DNA from: Paraburkholderia metrosideri
Lineage (GTDB): Bacteria; Pseudomonadota; Gammaproteobacteria; Burkholderiales; Burkholderiaceae
Assembly: GCF_904848625.1 (NCBI RefSeq)
Contig: NZ_CAJHCP010000020.1
Span: forward strand, 1-64,000
Length of the DNA stretch: 64,000 nucleotides
Direction of reading: 5' to 3'
The notes under the pieces were generated by a model, which was not told the DNA's origin, ran no database searches, and saw nothing but the letters and a program-made list of their open reading frames with translations. Positions within the stretch are counted from its first letter, which is position 1, and each line of letters opens with the position of its first letter. A program made the position numbers and the translations under genes. Below are positions 35,003 through 45,988 of the stretch, one piece after another.

Positions 35003-36889
35003 ATGCGCCGCTCGTCTTCGTCCGAACTCTCCCCTGTTTCCACCCAGCCTCGCAACGACTGGCAGACGATTCTGTCACTGCTGCCCTATCTCGCCACGTA
35101 CAAATGGCGCGTCGGCTTCGCGCTGACCTGCCTGATCGGCGCGAAGGTCGCCAATCTCGGCGTGCCGATCGTGATGAAGCGGATTGTCGACGGCCTCGCG
35201 TCGGTGCGGCATCTCACGGCGCTCGGCCGTGCGCACGATGCGCCGGGTATCGTGCTGCTGGGCGGCATCGGTTTGATGGTGGTCGCGTATGCAGTGGTGC
35301 GCCTGTCCACGTCGCTCTTTACCGAACTGCGCGAAATCCTGTTTTCGAAAGTAACGGAAAGCGCGGTGCGTCAACTGGCGCTGAAGGTGTTTCGCCATCT
35401 GCATGCGCTGTCGTTGCGGTTTCATCTCGAACGGCAAACCGGCGGCATGTCGCGCGATATTGAACGCGGCACGCGTGGCATCACACAACTCATTTCGTAT
35501 TCGCTATATAGCATTCTGCCGACGCTGGTCGAAGTCGGTCTCGTGCTCGGCTTTTTCGTCGTCAAATACGAGGCGTACTACGCGATCGTCACGTTTATCG
35601 CGCTGGCGGTGTACATCGTTTTCACGGTGAAGGTCACCGAGTGGCGCACGCATTTTCGTCGCACGATGAACGATCTCGATTCAAAGGCGAATTCGCGTGC
35701 AATCGATTCGCTGCTCAACTACGAGACCGTCAAATACTTCGGCAATGAAGAGTGGGAAGCGAGCCGCTACGACGAAAATCTCAAGCGCTATCGCACCGCG
35801 GCGATCAAGTCGCAGCGTTCGCTGTCGGCGCTGAACTTCGGACAGCAGGCGATTATCGGCACGGGGCTCGTGTTCATTCTGTGGCGCGCGACGCAAGGTG
35901 TGATGGCCGGGCGGCTCACGCTCGGCGACCTGGTGCTGATCAACACGTTCATGTTGCAGCTTTATATTCCGCTGAATTTCCTTGGCGTCGTGTATCGCGA
36001 GTTGAAGCAGAGTCTGACCGACATGGATCGGATGTTCACGTTGCTCGGCGCCGCGCAGGAAGTGCCCGATCTCGAGAATGCGTCGGCGTTGCAGGTGAGC
36101 GGTGCGCAAGTGCGTTTCGAGCACGTCAATTTCTCGTACGAACCCGCGCGGCAGATTCTGCACGACGTGAGCTTTACGATTCCGGCGGGTACGACCACTG
36201 CCGTTGTCGGTCACAGCGGCTCGGGTAAATCGACGCTCGCGCGGCTGATGTTCCGCTTCTACGATCTGGATCGCGCGAACGGTGGCGCGATTACGATCGA
36301 CGGTCAGGATATTCGCGACGTCACGCAGGATTCGCTGCGCGCGTCGATTGGCATCGTGCCGCAGGACACCGTGCTGTTCAACGATTCGATCTACTACAAC
36401 ATCGCGTACGGCCGGCCGTCGGCGACACGCGACGAAGTGATTGCGGCGGCGCGCGCCGCACATATTCACGAGTTCATCGAAGGATTGCCGAAGGGGTATG
36501 AAACGCCGGTCGGCGAGCGCGGTTTGAAATTGTCCGGTGGCGAGAAGCAGCGTGTAGCAATTGCGCGAACCATACTCAAGAATCCGCCGATCCTGCTCTT
36601 CGACGAAGCCACCTCCGCACTCGACTCGCGTTCCGAGCGCGCGATCCAGCACGAACTCGATCAGATCGCGCGCGAACGCACGACGTTGATCATCGCGCAC
36701 CGGTTGTCGACCGTGGTACACGCGCAGCAGATCATCGTGATGGACAAGGGGCGGATTGTCGAACGCGGCACGCATGCCGAGTTGCTGCGCGCGAACGGAC
36801 TGTTCGCGCAGATGTGGGCGTTGCAGCAGCGCGCGGCAGAGGTGCCGGAGTCGATGGAAGCGGTGGATGCGGGGGAGGGTGGGCACTAA
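35003..36889 (+). CDS. Atm1-type ABC exporter (half transporter, fused TMD-NBD)
   Basis: 628 residues from the ATG at 35003; an extension to 34889 has no ribosome site. The N-terminal six-helix ABC membrane domain (about 25-330) has the SIGRGTRGITQ-like coupling block (RDIERGTRGITQLIS) and NYETVKYFGNE, typical of the Atm1/HMT1 subfamily. The nucleotide domain has Walker A GHSGSGKST, signature LSGGEKQR, Walker B ILLFDEATSALD and the H-loop IAHRLST. It would act as a homodimer exporting glutathione-linked metal or sulfur compounds. It is convergent with murU. Confidence 0.92.
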   Translation: MRRSSSSELSPVSTQPRNDWQTILSLLPYLATYKWRVGFALTCLIGAKVANLGVPIVMKRIVDGLASVRHLTALGRAHDAPGIVLLGGIGLMVVAYAVVRLSTSLFTELREILFSKVTESAVRQLALKVFRHLHALSLRFHLERQTGGMSRDIERGTRGITQLISYSLYSILPTLVEVGLVLGFFVVKYEAYYAIVTFIALAVYIVFTVKVTEWRTHFRRTMNDLDSKANSRAIDSLLNYETVKYFGNEEWEASRYDENLKRYRTAAIKSQRSLSALNFGQQAIIGTGLVFILWRATQGVMAGRLTLGDLVLINTFMLQLYIPLNFLGVVYRELKQSLTDMDRMFTLLGAAQEVPDLENASALQVSGAQVRFEHVNFSYEPARQILHDVSFTIPAGTTTAVVGHSGSGKSTLARLMFRFYDLDRANGGAITIDGQDIRDVTQDSLRASIGIVPQDTVLFNDSIYYNIAYGRPSATRDEVIAAARAAHIHEFIEGLPKGYETPVGERGLKLSGGEKQRVAIARTILKNPPILLFDEATSALDSRSERAIQHELDQIARERTTLIIAHRLSTVVHAQQIIVMDKGRIVERGTHAELLRANGLFAQMWALQQRAAEVPESMEAVDAGEGGH

Positions 36890-36949
36890 GCGAGCGCGAT
36901 GCGACGCGACGTGCTTGCCGGCAGGCGCGTGAGGTAGCGGCGGCAACAT

Positions 36950-36982
36950 GCCCTCGGGCTGTCGCGCGCGAGCGAGGGCTTT
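36950..36982. terminator. Possible terminator between the ABC exporter and murU
   Basis: GCCCTCG (36950-36956) and CGAGGGC (36973-36979) form a 7-bp stem with a GC-rich 16-nt loop, followed by TTT. This is a modest candidate between two convergent genes. Confidence 0.4.
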
Positions 36983-36987
36983 CGCGC

Positions 36988-37701
36988 TCAGCGCGCCTTC
37001 AACTGCTGATCCAACGCCTGCAATTGCGCCGGCGTCCCGACGTTCTCCCACGAGCCCTCGTACAACTCCCCGCTCGCCAGTCCGCGCCCGATCGTGTCAC
37101 GGTAATACGGCGACAGCGCGCGACGTGTGCCGCGCGGCAGAGCGTGGAACATGCGTGTGTCGTAAAGCCCGATGCTGCCGAAGGTCAAACGCGGTCGGGC
37201 ATCAAGAGACAGCACGCCGTCGACCAGACCGAAGTCGCCAGCCGGATGAAACACCGGATTCGGCACCATCACCAGATGCATGCCCGGCTCTGCAAGCGTC
37301 TGCAATCTGTCGGCATGCGCATGCAGCGTGGCGTAATCGAAATCGGCGTACACGTCGCCCGCGACCGCGAGAAATACTTCGCTCTCGCCGTTATCTTCCA
37401 GCAGCGGCAGCGCCTGCACGATACCGCCCGCTGTCTCCAATGCGTCATGCTCAGCCGAGTAACGCAACTCGACCTGCCAGCGTGAGCCATCGCCCAGCGT
37501 CGCCTCGATCTTTTCGCCGAGCCACGCGTGGTTGATCACAATGGTCTGAAAACCGGCCTGCGCGAGCCGTTCGATCTGCCACACGATCAGCGGCTTGCCG
37601 CCGGCTTCGAGCAAAGGCTTCGGGCACGCGTCGGTCAATGGACGCATCCGTTCGCCGCGGCCCGCGGCGAAAATCATCGCTTTCTTCACAGACATCGTCA
37701 T
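36988..37701 (-). CDS. murU: N-acetylmuramate alpha-1-phosphate uridylyltransferase
   Basis: 237 residues; ATG at 37701, with a second in-frame ATG two codons on. The nucleotidyltransferase signature AMIFAAGRGERMRPLTD is at the N terminus, with KPLLEAGGKPLI next and the metal-binding AGDVYADFD in the middle. The closing GSWENVGTPAQLQALD is typical of MurU. It makes UDP-MurNAc from MurNAc-1-phosphate, so recycled cell-wall sugar bypasses de novo synthesis, the fosfomycin target. It is downstream of amgK, with 3 nt between the two genes. Confidence 0.92.
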   Translation of the reverse strand: MTMSVKKAMIFAAGRGERMRPLTDACPKPLLEAGGKPLIVWQIERLAQAGFQTIVINHAWLGEKIEATLGDGSRWQVELRYSAEHDALETAGGIVQALPLLEDNGESEVFLAVAGDVYADFDYATLHAHADRLQTLAEPGMHLVMVPNPVFHPAGDFGLVDGVLSLDARPRLTFGSIGLYDTRMFHALPRGTRRALSPYYRDTIGRGLASGELYEGSWENVGTPAQLQALDQQLKAR

Positions 37702-37704
37702 CGG

Positions 37705-38784
37705 TCAGAACGTGTAGCCGACTTCATTCGCGCGGCCTTCGAGTTCGTCGAGCAGTTTCGCGAACGGGCGCAGCGGTGCGTAGCGTTCAGCCACCTTGCG
37801 CGCATAGCCGATGAAACGCGGCAGATCGTTCATGTAGTGAGGCTTGCCGTCGCGGTAGTTGATCCGGCAGAACAGGCCGAGCACCTTGATGTGCCGTTGC
37901 AGCCCCATCCATTCGAGCTGGCGGTAGAACTCGCCGAAATCGGGATCGACCGGCAAGCCGGCTTTTTTCGCGCGTTCCCAGTAGTACACGAAGCAGTCCA
38001 GTTCGAACTCTTCGTCCCAACCGATGAACGCATCGCGCAGCAGCGACGCGACGTCATAGGTGATCGGGCCGTAAACCGCGTCCTGAAAGTCGAGCACGCC
38101 GGGATTCAGCGGATTCGGCTGCGGGGCGACCATCAGATTGCGCGGCATGAAATCGCGCAGCATGAACACTTGCGGCTGCGTGCGGGCGCTCGCGATCAGC
38201 AGCGCGAACGTGCGATCGAGCAGCCCGCGGGTCTTTTCGTCGACCTCGCGGCCCAGATGCCGGCTGATGAACCATTCCGGCAGCAACTCCATCTCGCGGC
38301 GCAGGAACGCTTCGTCGAATTCGGGCAGCACGCCTTCGCGCGACGTGAGCTGCCAGCGGATCAGCGCGTCGAGTGCATCGCGCATCAGCGTGCGGGCACG
38401 GCGCGGATCGTCGCCGTTCTGCGCTTGCGTCAGTGCGCCGAGGTACGAAGCCGTACCCAGATCGGTCACGAGCATCAGTCCGGCGTCGAAATCGACCTCC
38501 AGAATTCGCGGCACGTGCACGCCCGCTGCGTTGAGCAATTGGGCGACCTGCACAAATTCGCGGCACTTTTCGGGCGGCGGGGCATCGACGGCGATCAGCG
38601 AGCCGGTGTTTTCGCCTTCCACCACCTTACCGGCGACACGGAAATAGCGCCGGAAACTGGCGTCGGATGAAGCGGGGGCAAGCGTGTCGAGTTCGAGTGA
38701 ATAGCGCGCTGCATGGCCTTGCAGCCAGGTCTTGAGCAGTTGCAGGCGGGAGTCGGGAGTGTCTTGGGAGGGTGGCAGCGTCAT
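37705..38784 (-). CDS. amgK: N-acetylmuramate/N-acetylglucosamine anomeric kinase
   Basis: 359 residues from the ATG at 38784; a TTG at 38799 is less likely. The aminoglycoside phosphotransferase-like fold shows SSDASFRRYFRV at the N-terminal lobe, the catalytic loop FMLRDFMPRNLMV (with Asp and Asn) and the metal-binding VLDFQDAVYGPITYDV. AmgK phosphorylates MurNAc at the anomeric position, giving the substrate of MurU. The pair with murU is the MurNAc recycling route first described in Pseudomonas putida. It is divergent from lptD, sharing a 223-bp promoter region. Confidence 0.92.
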   Translation of the reverse strand: MTLPPSQDTPDSRLQLLKTWLQGHAARYSLELDTLAPASSDASFRRYFRVAGKVVEGENTGSLIAVDAPPPEKCREFVQVAQLLNAAGVHVPRILEVDFDAGLMLVTDLGTASYLGALTQAQNGDDPRRARTLMRDALDALIRWQLTSREGVLPEFDEAFLRREMELLPEWFISRHLGREVDEKTRGLLDRTFALLIASARTQPQVFMLRDFMPRNLMVAPQPNPLNPGVLDFQDAVYGPITYDVASLLRDAFIGWDEEFELDCFVYYWERAKKAGLPVDPDFGEFYRQLEWMGLQRHIKVLGLFCRINYRDGKPHYMNDLPRFIGYARKVAERYAPLRPFAKLLDELEGRANEVGYTF

Positions 38785-38823
38785 GTAAACCGGCGGCAAA
38801 TTCTTAGGGGCAACGTCTTGCCA

Positions 38824-38849
38824 TATAATACCCCACGACTTTTTTGACG
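38824..38849. promoter_or_regulatory. Candidate promoter elements between amgK and lptD
   Basis: A perfect TATAAT lies at 38824-38829, with TATTAT on the other strand at the same place. TTGACG lies at 38844-38849. Neither pairs with a good partner at 16-18 bp on the same strand, so the direction is not settled. The 223-bp divergent gap must hold promoters for both amgK and lptD. Confidence 0.35.
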
Positions 38850-39007
38850 CGACTCACGCTGGCTTTTCGCGTGTTCCGCTTCACCGCCCGCCTCATCGTT
38901 CGACAGATTGTAAATATGGATGTGCAGCCGACTGTCACGGTCGGGATGTGCAGGCGGTGGATCGTGACTGCAAAAGCTGACGGACGGGCCGATTCGCCAA
39001 ACGATAC

Positions 39008-41380
39008 ATGCCGCCTAGACAGCTTTCCCAAACGACTCCCTCCTGTGCGGCCGCGCCGCGCAAAAGGCGGCTCGTCGCGGCGTTGATCGCCGTTCCGGGC
39101 CTGATGCCTGCGCTTGCTCACGCCCAACTGGTGGGGGAAGCCGCGCAGCCGCAATCTATCTACGCGCCCTGGGGCATGCGGCTCGCGCCGCAGCTCGAGG
39201 ACCATCTGTTGCAACCCGGCCAGTCGCCGGCCACGTTCGTGCTCGGCGACGCCGCCAGCGGCACGATCGACCAGGACCTGGCGGCCAAGGGTTCAGCCGA
39301 GGTGCGCCGCAATACGACCGTGATCAAGGCCGACGCGCTGCACTACGATCAGGACACGGACATGGCCGATGCCTACGGCAACGTCCACGTGATCAACAGC
39401 GGCAACACCTTCATCGGCCCCGACGCGCATCTGCGGGTGGATTCGACCGAAGGCTTCATGACTTCGCCGAAGTACCACTTCACGTTGACGGGCGGCTCGG
39501 GCAGCGCGCAGCGCGTCGACCTGCTCGACGCGGAGCGCTCGGTGTTCACGAAGGGCACCTACACGGCCTGCTCGTGCGAGGACAACCCGGCCTGGTACAT
39601 CAAGGGCAGCGAATTCGATTTCGACACCGGCGCGGACGAAGGCGTCGCGTACAACAGCGTGCTGTTCTTCCAGGGCGTGCCGGTGTTCGCGTCGCCGTGG
39701 CTGTCGTTCCCGCTGTCGGGCGAGCGGCGCAGCGGGCTGTTGCCGCCCACGTTCTCGCTGAGTTCGACCAACGGCTTCGAACTGTCGGTGCCGTATTACT
39801 TCAACATCGCGCCGAACCGCGATCTGACGCTCACGCCGCGTCTGATCTCCAAGCGCGGTGTGCAGTTGCAGACTTCGTTCCGCTATCTGTCGCCCACGTA
39901 TTCGGGCTCGATCACCGGCGAATTCCTGCCTGACGATCACCTGACGCACACCAACCGTTACGCGCTGTACATCCAGCACAACCAGAATTTCGGTAACGGG
40001 TTCGCAGGTTACGTCTACTACAACAAGGTTTCGGACAACCAGTATCCGGAAGACCTGTCGTCGTCGGTCAACCAGTTCATGAACGGCACCCAGCTCCTGT
40101 ATCAACAGGAAGCCGGGTTGACCTATAACAACGGCCCGTGGTCGGTGCTCGCTCGCGAACAGCACTGGCAGACGCTGACGCCGTCGGTCGCGCCATATGG
40201 CCGCGAGCCGCAGTTGAACGTGAAGTACGCGAAGTACAACGTCGGTGGATTCGACTTCGGCGCGGAAGCCGACTACACGAACTTCCGCATCACGACCGAG
40301 GACCTGTCGGAAGGCCAGCGGGTCGTATTCAACCCGTACCTGTCGTATTCGGTGGTCGGGCCGGGGTACTTCGTCACGCCGAAGGTGCAGTGGCACTTCG
40401 CGTCGTACAACCTGAACAACATCGGCACCGATCTGAACGGCGTGCCCAACGCGCAGAAGAACTTCACCGAGTCGATTCCGACGCTGAGCTTCGACACGGG
40501 CCTGACCTTCGAGCGCTCGGTGCGGATTTTCGGCGCGGACTATATCCAGACGCTGGAGCCGCGCCTGTACTACGTGTACACGCCGTACCGCAATCAGGAA
40601 AACGCGCCGCTGTTCGACACGGCCGACTCCGACTTCGGTCTGGCGGAGATTTTCACGCCGAACACGTTTGTCGGTAATGACCGGATCGCCGACGCGAACC
40701 GCCTGACCGCGGGTATCACCACGCGCTTCATCAACGCGGCCACCGGCGATGAGCGGGCGCGTTTCGTAATTGCGCAGCAGTACTATTTCCAGGACCAGCG
40801 CGTCACGCTGGAGCCGGGCCAGACCAGTACGCAGGCGACCCATTCGGACCTGATTGCAGGCGCGTCGGTCAAGCTCGGGGCCGGTTTCGCTTCGGAAACG
40901 GCGTTCCAATATAATGCCGACAACAACGAGTTGATCAAGACGAGCGTTGGCTTCGGCTTCAGTCCGGCCACCGGCAAGGTGATTAACGTCGGGTATCGCT
41001 ACACCCGCGCGAACACCACGCTGGACAACGAGCCGATCAACCAGATACTGGTGTCGGGCCAATGGCCGCTCAGCCACCGGGTGTACGGCGTTGCACGGTT
41101 CAACTACGACCTGGGCGGGCACCGGATCGTCGACGGCCTGATCGGCATGCAGTACGACGCCGATTGCTGGACGCTCGGCGCGGGGATCCAGCGCTACGCA
41201 AACGGGCTGAACACGTCGGGGCAGAATCAGTCGAGCACGCGGTTCCTCGCGCAGTTGACGTTCAAGGGCTTGTCGAGCGTCGACAACGGACTGATGACCG
41301 CGTTCCGCAATGGCGTGGCGGGCTACACGCCGTTGCCGCCGCCGCCTCCGCCGGAATCACGTTTCACCAATTACGAATGA
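39008..41380 (+). CDS. lptD: LPS-assembly protein LptD
   Basis: 790 residues. A long basic N terminus with a signal peptide ([21 protein letters not shown]). The OstA-like beta-jellyroll domain spans about 75-200 ([21 protein letters not shown]). The beta-barrel domain has [20 protein letters not shown] and [20 protein letters not shown], which are characteristic. Cys residues occur in the [10 protein letters not shown] segment and the C-terminal YDADCWTLG block, where disulfides form in the family. The C terminus has an unusual [12 protein letters not shown] tail. It inserts LPS into the outer leaflet with LptE and is folded with the help of SurA, whose gene is next. Confidence 0.97.
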   Translation: MPPRQLSQTTPSCAAAPRKRRLVAALIAVPGLMPALAHAQLVGEAAQPQSIYAPWGMRLAPQLEDHLLQPGQSPATFVLGDAASGTIDQDLAAKGSAEVRRNTTVIKADALHYDQDTDMADAYGNVHVINSGNTFIGPDAHLRVDSTEGFMTSPKYHFTLTGGSGSAQRVDLLDAERSVFTKGTYTACSCEDNPAWYIKGSEFDFDTGADEGVAYNSVLFFQGVPVFASPWLSFPLSGERRSGLLPPTFSLSSTNGFELSVPYYFNIAPNRDLTLTPRLISKRGVQLQTSFRYLSPTYSGSITGEFLPDDHLTHTNRYALYIQHNQNFGNGFAGYVYYNKVSDNQYPEDLSSSVNQFMNGTQLLYQQEAGLTYNNGPWSVLAREQHWQTLTPSVAPYGREPQLNVKYAKYNVGGFDFGAEADYTNFRITTEDLSEGQRVVFNPYLSYSVVGPGYFVTPKVQWHFASYNLNNIGTDLNGVPNAQKNFTESIPTLSFDTGLTFERSVRIFGADYIQTLEPRLYYVYTPYRNQENAPLFDTADSDFGLAEIFTPNTFVGNDRIADANRLTAGITTRFINAATGDERARFVIAQQYYFQDQRVTLEPGQTSTQATHSDLIAGASVKLGAGFASETAFQYNADNNELIKTSVGFGFSPATGKVINVGYRYTRANTTLDNEPINQILVSGQWPLSHRVYGVARFNYDLGGHRIVDGLIGMQYDADCWTLGAGIQRYANGLNTSGQNQSSTRFLAQLTFKGLSSVDNGLMTAFRNGVAGYTPLPPPPPPESRFTNYE

Positions 41381-41462
41381 CGAATGACGCTGCGCGATCA
41401 TTCATGGCATGCGAAAAGACGGGCCAGGCGCGCCCGACATCATTGGAGTATCTGTGGCAATC

Positions 41463-42845
41463 ATGAAAAAGCTTCGCTTGGCAACGCTTGCGGCCGGTCT
41501 TGCCGCCGCAGCGTCCTTCCTGTCGGTTGCGCCGGTTCACGCTCAGGCGCTGCCCGGCACTAACGGCAGCAGCGTCCCCGTCGCCAATAACGGTCAAACG
41601 GTCGACACTATCGCCGCAGTCGTCAACAACGGTGTCATTACACGACGTGAGCTTGACGAGCGCATGGGCCTGATCACGCACCGGCTGAATCAGCAGAACG
41701 CGCCGGTCCCGCCGCTCGACCAGTTGCGTCAACAGGTGCTCAACCAGATGGTGCTGGAGCGCATCCAGTTGCAGAAGGCGAAAGACGACGGCATCGTCGT
41801 CGACGACGCCGCCGTGCAGAAAACGCTTGAGCGTCTTGCGCAGGCGAACAACATGTCGCTCGAAATGTACCGCGCGCGGATCGAGGCGCAAGGCGTGCCC
41901 TGGACCACTTTCACCAGCGACGCGCGTACCGAACTGACGCTGTCGCGTTTGCGTGAAAAGGAAGTGGACAGCAAGATCACGGTGTCGGACGGCGAAGTGG
42001 CGAACTACATCGCCAGTCAGCGTGGCCCGAATGCGGGTGCGACCAGCGACCTGCACATTCAGCACATCTTCATCAAGGCGCCGTTGAACGCGTCCGAAAC
42101 CGATATCGAAGCCGCGCAGACCAAGGCGCAGGCTTTGCTGGCCGAAGCCAAGGGCGGTGCCAATTTCGAAAAGCTCGCGAAGTCCAATTCGCAAGCGCCG
42201 GATGCGGCGAAGAACAGCGGCGATCTGGGTTTCGTGGCGCCGTCCAAACTGCCGCCTGAGTTCGTGAAGGCTGCGTCGGCCTTGCGTCCGGGCGAGATCA
42301 ATCCGGATCTGGTCCGCACCAATGACGGCTTCGAAATCGTGCGCCTCGTCGAGCGCCGCGTCGGTCAGGGCAGCAGCTCGGACGCGCCGAAACTCACGCA
42401 AACGCACGTGCGTCACATCCTGCTGCGCGTCGGCGACGGCATGTCGGAGCCGCAAGCGCGTCAGAGACTGCTCGACATCAAGAGCCAGCTTGCCGCAGGC
42501 GGCGACTTCGAGAAGTTTGCCCGTACCTACTCGCAGGACGGTTCCGCGTCGCAAGGCGGTGACCTCGGCTGGATCAGCCCGGGCGAAACGGTGCCGGAAT
42601 TCGAACGCGCGATGAACAACTTGCAGGATGGCCAGATCAGCGACCCGGTTCGCAGCGAATACGGCTATCACCTGATCCAGGTGCTGGGCCGCCGCGAAGC
42701 AGAAGGTTCGGTTTCGCAGCAGATGGATCTGGCGCGTCAGGCAATCGGTCAGCGCAAGGCCGAACAGGCTTACGCCGACTGGCTGCGTGAACTGCGTGAC
42801 ACCGCCTACGTGGAAGTGAAGCCCACGCAGGCGAGCTTGAACTAA
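41463..42845 (+). CDS. surA: Periplasmic chaperone / peptidyl-prolyl isomerase SurA
   Basis: 460 residues from the ATG at 41463 ([20 protein letters not shown]), with signal cleavage after VHAQ. The SurA N-terminal domain (about 45-175) is followed by two parvulin domains: [11 protein letters not shown] (about 200-300) and [13 protein letters not shown] (about 315-415), each ending in a GDLG(W/F) block. It escorts outer membrane proteins such as LptD. It is 82 nt downstream of lptD and 14 nt upstream of pdxA, the enterobacterial order. Confidence 0.97.
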   Translation: MKKLRLATLAAGLAAAASFLSVAPVHAQALPGTNGSSVPVANNGQTVDTIAAVVNNGVITRRELDERMGLITHRLNQQNAPVPPLDQLRQQVLNQMVLERIQLQKAKDDGIVVDDAAVQKTLERLAQANNMSLEMYRARIEAQGVPWTTFTSDARTELTLSRLREKEVDSKITVSDGEVANYIASQRGPNAGATSDLHIQHIFIKAPLNASETDIEAAQTKAQALLAEAKGGANFEKLAKSNSQAPDAAKNSGDLGFVAPSKLPPEFVKAASALRPGEINPDLVRTNDGFEIVRLVERRVGQGSSSDAPKLTQTHVRHILLRVGDGMSEPQARQRLLDIKSQLAAGGDFEKFARTYSQDGSASQGGDLGWISPGETVPEFERAMNNLQDGQISDPVRSEYGYHLIQVLGRREAEGSVSQQMDLARQAIGQRKAEQAYADWLRELRDTAYVEVKPTQASLN

Positions 42846-42859
42846 CCGTTTTAGCCATC

Positions 42860-43870
42860 ATGACAAGCGCCGCCCCGTCCACCAGCCTGCCGTTACAGAT
42901 CGCGATCACGACCGGCGAACCCGCCGGCGTCGGCCCCGAACTGACCGCGCAGGCGTTGGCCGGCGCGGCGGCGCACTGGCCCACCGCGCAGTTCACCGTG
43001 TTGGGCGATGCGAGTCTGCTCGCCGAACGTGCGCGCGCTGTGGGAGTCGATTGGGCCGCGCTGGTGGCGGACGGCAAGCGCGTACGGGTGCAGCACACGG
43101 CGCTCGGCGCGCCGTCGCTGGCGGGCCGGCTGAACGCCGCCAATGGCCGCTACGTGCTCGATCTGCTCGATAGCGCGATCGACGGCGCAGTGGCCGGCAG
43201 GTTCGACGCGATCGTGACCGCGCCGCTGCAAAAAAGCACGATCAACGACGCTGGTGTGCCGTTCACCGGCCACACCGAATATCTGGCCGAACGCACCCAC
43301 ACACCGCGTGTGGTGATGATGCTGGCCGGCACCGGCAAGCGGCCGCTGCGCGTGGCGCTCGCGACCACCCATTTGCCGCTGAAAGATGTCTCCGCTGCGT
43401 TGACGATCGAGAGCATTGTCGAGACGCTCTCGATCATCGACCAGGATTTGCGGAATCACTTTGGCTTACCCGCGCCGCGTATCCTCGTAACCGGGTTGAA
43501 CCCGCATGCGGGCGAGAATGGTTACCTGGGCCGCGAGGAAATCGAGGTCATCACACCGGCGCTGAATCGCGCGAACGATAAAGGTATCGACGCGCGCGGT
43601 CCTTATCCGGCCGACACGCTGTTCCAGCCACGTTATCTCGAGCAGGCCGACTGCGTGCTGGCCATGTTCCACGATCAGGGTCTGCCGGTGTTGAAGTACG
43701 CCACGTTTGGCGAAGGCATCAACGTGACGCTCGGCTTGCCGATCATCCGCACCTCGGTCGATCACGGCACCGCGCTCGATCTGGCCGGCACCGGCCGCGC
43801 TGACGCGGGCAGCCTGATCGCCGCGATCGATACCGCGGTGTCGATGGCGCAGCACCGCCGCGTGGGCTGA
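42860..43870 (+). CDS. pdxA: 4-hydroxythreonine-4-phosphate dehydrogenase
   Basis: 336 residues starting [19 protein letters not shown]. The PdxA fold is shown by [38 protein letters not shown] (metal His in GHTE), [16 protein letters not shown] and [12 protein letters not shown], with metal-binding histidines in each. It oxidises 4-phosphohydroxy-L-threonine with NAD in the DXP-dependent pyridoxal phosphate pathway. It follows surA directly. The gap of 205 nt before rsmA holds no terminator I can see. Confidence 0.97.
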   Translation: MTSAAPSTSLPLQIAITTGEPAGVGPELTAQALAGAAAHWPTAQFTVLGDASLLAERARAVGVDWAALVADGKRVRVQHTALGAPSLAGRLNAANGRYVLDLLDSAIDGAVAGRFDAIVTAPLQKSTINDAGVPFTGHTEYLAERTHTPRVVMMLAGTGKRPLRVALATTHLPLKDVSAALTIESIVETLSIIDQDLRNHFGLPAPRILVTGLNPHAGENGYLGREEIEVITPALNRANDKGIDARGPYPADTLFQPRYLEQADCVLAMFHDQGLPVLKYATFGEGINVTLGLPIIRTSVDHGTALDLAGTGRADAGSLIAAIDTAVSMAQHRRVG

Positions 43871-44075
43871 TCTGGCGCGGCAGCGGCGCAGCTTCTACTG
43901 CGTTTCGTGATGTAGCGGGATATGTCCGGCAGTGCGTGAACCGTGCCGCGCTGTTGCAGGATCTCAGGCGTGAAGCCATGACCGACGCATCGCTTGCACG
44001 GTCTGCTCACCCCAAATTCGGCGCACGACGCGCATTCTTCTCTTTAAGCAGTTTTCTTTCTTAGCGTTTTTTTCG

Positions 44076-44906
44076 ATGTCCACCAGCAGACAGCAGCAGG
44101 GCCGCCACCAGGGTCATATCGCGCGCAAGCGTTTCGGTCAGAACTTTCTGGTCGACATGGGCGTGATCGATTCGATCGTCGACGTGATCCGGCCGCAGCG
44201 CGGCGAGCGCATGGTCGAAATCGGGCCGGGGCTCGGTGCGCTCACCGAACCGCTGATCGAGCGTCTTGCGACGCCCGAAACGCCGCTGCACGCGGTCGAA
44301 CTGGACCGCGATCTGATCGGGCGCCTGAAGACCCGATTCGGCGATCTGCTCGAGCTGCATGCGGGCGACGCGCTCGCATTCGACTTCGGCTCGCTGGCCG
44401 CGCCTGGCGAGAAGGCGTCGCTGCGCATTGTCGGCAATCTGCCGTACAACATTTCGAGCCCGTTGCTGTTTCACCTGACGACGTTCGCGGATCGCGTGAT
44501 CGATCAGCATTTCATGTTGCAGAACGAAGTCGTTGAGCGGATGGTCGCGGAGCCGGGCAGCAAGGCATTCAGCCGCCTCTCGGTGATGCTGCAATATCGC
44601 TACGTCATCGACAAGCAACTCGACGTGCCGCCCGAATCGTTCAACCCGCCGCCGAAGGTCGATTCCGCGATCGTGCGGATGATCCCGCACGAGTTGCACG
44701 AACTGGCGCCGGTGAACGAGCGCGTGCTCGGCGAAGTGGTGACGGCGGCGTTCTCGCAGCGTCGTAAGATGTTGCGCAACACGCTGGCGATGTATCGCGA
44801 TTCGGTGGATTTCGACGCGATTGGCTTTGATCTGCAACGCCGGGCCGAAGATGTGTCGGTTGCCGAGTATGTGCAGGTGGCGCAGATCGTGGCGGAGAAG
44901 AAGTAG
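44076..44906 (+). CDS. rsmA: 16S rRNA (A1518/A1519-N6) dimethyltransferase
   Basis: 276 residues starting [29 protein letters not shown] opens the enzyme, the SAM motif is [12 protein letters not shown], and the catalytic motif IV is [29 protein letters not shown] and [12 protein letters not shown] are typical of KsgA/RsmA. It dimethylates two adjacent adenines of the 3' hairpin of 16S rRNA late in assembly, and loss gives kasugamycin resistance. It is the last gene of the lptD-surA-pdxA-rsmA series; no apaG or apaH follows, unlike in E. coli. Confidence 0.97.
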   Translation: MSTSRQQQGRHQGHIARKRFGQNFLVDMGVIDSIVDVIRPQRGERMVEIGPGLGALTEPLIERLATPETPLHAVELDRDLIGRLKTRFGDLLELHAGDALAFDFGSLAAPGEKASLRIVGNLPYNISSPLLFHLTTFADRVIDQHFMLQNEVVERMVAEPGSKAFSRLSVMLQYRYVIDKQLDVPPESFNPPPKVDSAIVRMIPHELHELAPVNERVLGEVVTAAFSQRRKMLRNTLAMYRDSVDFDAIGFDLQRRAEDVSVAEYVQVAQIVAEKK

Positions 44907-45049
44907 TTTGCGCGTGACGCGCCGCTGAGTGAGATGTCGGGCTGACGCGGGTAACTGGCCAGGCCCGCAGCCACAGAAACCAGGCATGGCGGCCGTTAGG
45001 TCAGGACTGCGCCAGGTCATCTCAGGTGTGGCCAGGCCCGACCTGTGAA

Positions 45050-45988
45050 CTAAGCGTTGAGCCGCTTTTTCGCCGGCGCATTCACCAGCGCAATCCCGCT
45101 CAGCACCAGCGCCGCGGCCATCAGAAAGCGCGCGCTGAACGACTCGCCGAGCAGCAATACGCCGAATGTCACGCCGAACAGCGGCGTCAAAAACGAAAAT
45201 ACCGACAGGCGCGAAGCGATATAACGCGTCAGCAGCCAGAACCACACCAGATAGCTGACGAATGCGACGACCACCGCCTGATACGCGAGGCTCGCCAGCG
45301 CGACCGGCGTGACGTTTTCCACGCGGATCTGACCGAGCCCAAGTGCCAGCGCAAGCAGCACCACCGCCGACACCGTCAGTTGATAGAACAGCGTTTTGCT
45401 CGCGCTCGATTGAGCGAGGCAGGTTGCGCGCACCACTACGGTCGTCGCGGCCCACGCGATGCCGGCCAGTATGCCGAGCGCGTCGCCGGCTACCTCCGGG
45501 AGCGCTGATCCGCGCCCGGCGTGCCCATGCAGGAAGCCGTCGGCGAATGCCAGCGACATCCCCGCAAACGCGACAACGATGCCGATCCATTGAATGCGCC
45601 GCATCCGTTCGCCGTCGACAAACCAGTGCAGACCGAGCGCCGTAAAGCACGGCGCCGTGTACAGAAAGACCGCCATGCGCGATGCGCTGGTTAGCGTCAG
45701 TCCGAGAAAAATGCAGATGAACTCTGCGGCGAACAGCATGCCCGCGACTAGGCCGGCGCCGAGCGTGCCGTCGTCGCGAAAGAGCGGTGTACCGCGCGAG
45801 CGCGCCCAGCCCCATACGAGCACAGCCGCAATCGCGGAGCGCAAACCCGCCTGAAACACCGGCGGTAATGCCGCGTTTGTGCTCTTGATGGCCACTTGTT
45901 GAAGTCCCCAGATCGCGCACAAGCCGATCATCAACAGGATGGCGAAGCTATCCGGAGCGCGGCGGGCAGGCACGACGGCGATGCTCAT
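45050..45988 (-). CDS. EamA/DMT family transporter
   Basis: 312 residues with ten predicted hydrophobic helices in two five-helix EamA repeats. The segments ILLMIGLCAIWGLQQVAIKS near the start and the second-repeat motif LTPLFGVTFGVLLLGESFSA near the end are typical. C-terminal KKRLNA is basic, as expected inside. It is a drug/metabolite-type inner membrane permease of unknown substrate. It is convergent with rsmA (143 bp, containing a 12-nt direct repeat TGGCCAGGCCCG) and divergent from the porin. Confidence 0.9.
   Translation of the reverse strand: MSIAVVPARRAPDSFAILLMIGLCAIWGLQQVAIKSTNAALPPVFQAGLRSAIAAVLVWGWARSRGTPLFRDDGTLGAGLVAGMLFAAEFICIFLGLTLTSASRMAVFLYTAPCFTALGLHWFVDGERMRRIQWIGIVVAFAGMSLAFADGFLHGHAGRGSALPEVAGDALGILAGIAWAATTVVVRATCLAQSSASKTLFYQLTVSAVVLLALALGLGQIRVENVTPVALASLAYQAVVVAFVSYLVWFWLLTRYIASRLSVFSFLTPLFGVTFGVLLLGESFSARFLMAAALVLSGIALVNAPAKKRLNA

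Noticed and set aside
39293-41122. A 609-codon minus-strand open frame under lptD
   Set aside because: Antisense to a clear LptD; no domain, no start signal.
44956-45040. 12-nt direct repeat TGGCCAGGCCCG (44956-44967 and 45029-45040) between rsmA and the EamA gene
   Set aside because: Short, GC-rich and in a convergent gap; too easily a chance match to claim a function.
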